Shown here: positions 63,069-64,000 of the stretch, piece by piece
Numbering within the stretch: position 1 is the stretch's first letter
Layout: each line of letters begins with the position of its first letter
Origin: Kordiimonas gwangyangensis DSM 19435 = JCM 12864
Lineage (GTDB): Bacteria; Pseudomonadota; Alphaproteobacteria; Sphingomonadales; Kordiimonadaceae
Direction: 5' to 3'
NCBI RefSeq assembly: GCF_000375545.1
Contig: NZ_AQXF01000003.1
Location: 62,498-126,497, forward strand
Length of the DNA: 64,000 bases
Notes under the pieces: model-generated
Told to the model about the DNA's origin: nothing
What the model saw: only the letters and a program-made list of their open reading frames with translations
Database searches by the model: none
Program-made: the position numbers and the translations under genes

Positions 63069-63084
63069 TTGCAATCGATTGCAA
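63069..63084. promoter_or_regulatory. Perfect 16-bp LacI-type palindrome between MFS and GH65 genes
   Basis: TTGCAATCGATTGCAA, an uninterrupted palindrome with a central CG in the divergent region. It differs from the operators of the lacI gene at 43463 (TGGAAGCGCTTCCA), so a second LacI-family regulator from outside the window probably binds it. Confidence 0.7.
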
Positions 63085-63135
63085 AGAAGATATTATAGCG
63101 GTGATTCTAGGGTCGAAACAGGGAAGACAGTAGCC

Positions 63136-64000
63136 GTGAGTGCATCCGATAAACGCGCCAAATCCGCGCCGACGTTTACACCTGACGCGTGGAAGCTCAA
63201 GGAAGAGGGCTTCTGCGGCGCGACGCAGGCCGTGTCCGAGACACTGTTCGCACAGGCGAACGGCTATTTGGGTACACGTGGTACGTTTGAAGATGCGGTG
63301 GCGCGCGGCATCACGTCTGTCGAGGGTACCTTCCTCAATGGTGTCTTCCTGCGTGAGAAGATCGACTATGACGAAAGCGCTTACGGCTTCGCCTCTCACA
63401 ATAACAAGATGATCCTTGTGCCGGACGCCAAGGCTTTCCGGCTCACCGCTGACGGCAAGGAGCTTGTTCAGGGCGAAAGCCCATGTGAGCAGCAGACCCG
63501 TGCGCTTGATATGGCAAACGGCGTGCTCACCCGTACGACCGTGTGGACGCTGGCTGAGGGTACCCTTGAGGTAACCGTGCGCCGCTTTGTATCGATGGCG
63601 CGGCCGGGGCTGCTCGTGACCGAATATACAGTAACCGCACGGGGTGCCGATGTGCCGGTGACGCTTGAGACCGGGCTTGACGCAGGTTACGGCGGTACCG
63701 ACCGGGGCGGTGACCCAAGGGCGGGTGCGCTTTCTATCCGGGACTGCCTTGAAGGCGGTACATGCACCCGCGAAGGCGGTGTGACTGTATTTACGCATGG
63801 TGTGCATGGCAGCGATCATATGGTGCTGGCGGCATACCGGCTTGCGTTTGACGGCGAGGCAGACTGCGCGCCTGTGGACGGTGACGCTTTCCATGGTGAG
63901 AGGCTCGAAGTTACCCTGAGGGGCGGCGTGCCGTTCAAGGTAATCAAATACACGGGCTATTCGGACGGCAAGGGTTTGGACTCGGATACGCTCAAGGCTG
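63136..64000 (+). CDS. GH65-family glycoside phosphorylase/hydrolase (5' part)
   Basis: The first 288 codons of a gene cut by the window end. The start is a GTG at 63136 after a weak site. The product opens SDKRAKSAPTFTPDAW and continues LKEEGFCGATQAVSETLFAQANGYLGTRGTFED, the N-terminal hallmark of GH65 enzymes (maltose, trehalose and kojibiose phosphorylases), followed by VEGTFLNGVFLREKIDYDE and a beta-sandwich (RRFVSMARPGLLVTEYTV). The catalytic barrel lies beyond the window, so specificity cannot be judged. No stop codon occurs in this frame to base 64000. Confidence 0.88.
   Translation, partial: MSASDKRAKSAPTFTPDAWKLKEEGFCGATQAVSETLFAQANGYLGTRGTFEDAVARGITSVEGTFLNGVFLREKIDYDESAYGFASHNNKMILVPDAKAFRLTADGKELVQGESPCEQQTRALDMANGVLTRTTVWTLAEGTLEVTVRRFVSMARPGLLVTEYTVTARGADVPVTLETGLDAGYGGTDRGGDPRAGALSIRDCLEGGTCTREGGVTVFTHGVHGSDHMVLAAYRLAFDGEADCAPVDGDAFHGERLEVTLRGGVPFKVIKYTGYSDGKGLDSDTLKA

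Noticed and set aside
62956-63894. A long N-terminal extension of the sugar MFS transporter
   Set aside because: The added 313 residues are antisense to the GH65 gene and have no membrane-protein or domain pattern; a good ribosome site stands before the ATG at 62955.

Overview
This 64 kb window is chromosomal DNA of a GC-rich Gram-negative bacterium, most likely an alphaproteobacterium. The left third carries a gene order typical of that class (atpD-atpC facing a long opposite-strand run from obgE to rppH). Four TonB-dependent or RND-type envelope loci and several TonB receptors suggest a free-living, probably aquatic scavenger. A Kordiimonas- or Caulobacter-like lineage would fit, but the window holds no 16S rRNA gene and that placement is inference. 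I see no prophage, insertion sequence, CRISPR array or other clear sign of recent transfer.

Layout. 1-1340: end of the ATP synthase operon (atpD, atpC). 1411-12488, minus strand: obgE, proB, proA, nadD, rsfS, rlmH, gpmI, envC-like, ctpA, divergent polysaccharide deacetylase and rppH, tightly packed and often overlapping. 12610-15658: a nitrate/nitrite-type chemoreceptor and the ribosomal protein genes rplU-rpmA. 15938-30559: mixed metabolic and membrane genes (nitrilase, M19 dipeptidase, nitronate monooxygenase-like, HTTM and DCC proteins, tRNA-Ser(CGA), a tandem OB-fold secreted protein, a MMPL-type RND exporter, a DUF748 protein, flavin-binding stress protein, DJ-1/PfpI, MscS, DUF1203). 30615-35375: a TonB receptor, an ECF sigma factor placed between two YciI/DGPF proteins, and a small membrane protein.

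35525-43286 holds what looks like a small regulon. A BetI-like TetR repressor lies beside an MFS transporter, a TonB receptor, a PhoD-type phosphatase and an alkaline-phosphatase-superfamily enzyme. Two near-identical operators (TTGAATAGACGTTCAA and TTGAATAGTCATTCAA) lie upstream of the receptor-PhoD unit and of the second phosphatase. Between the repressor and the receptor promoter is an array of nine exact-period 11-bp repeats, strongly C-over-G on the transcribed strand, which may be a Rho-loading terminator.

43463-52928 is a carbohydrate locus: LacI regulator, 987-residue TonB receptor, tryptophan-halogenase-family flavoprotein, GH3 beta-glucosidase and a sulfotransferase-like protein, with LacI-type palindromes before the regulator and the receptor. 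52964-57873 encodes an RND efflux pair and an ArsR regulator with twin operators. 58025-61455 encodes a two-component set (His-box plus receiver protein, multi-TM sensor kinase) next to a FeeM/LuxI-fold N-acyltransferase, a candidate cell-cell signalling unit. 61693-64000 has a sugar MFS transporter divergent from a GH65 phosphorylase/hydrolase cut off by the window end, with a perfect LacI-type palindrome between them.
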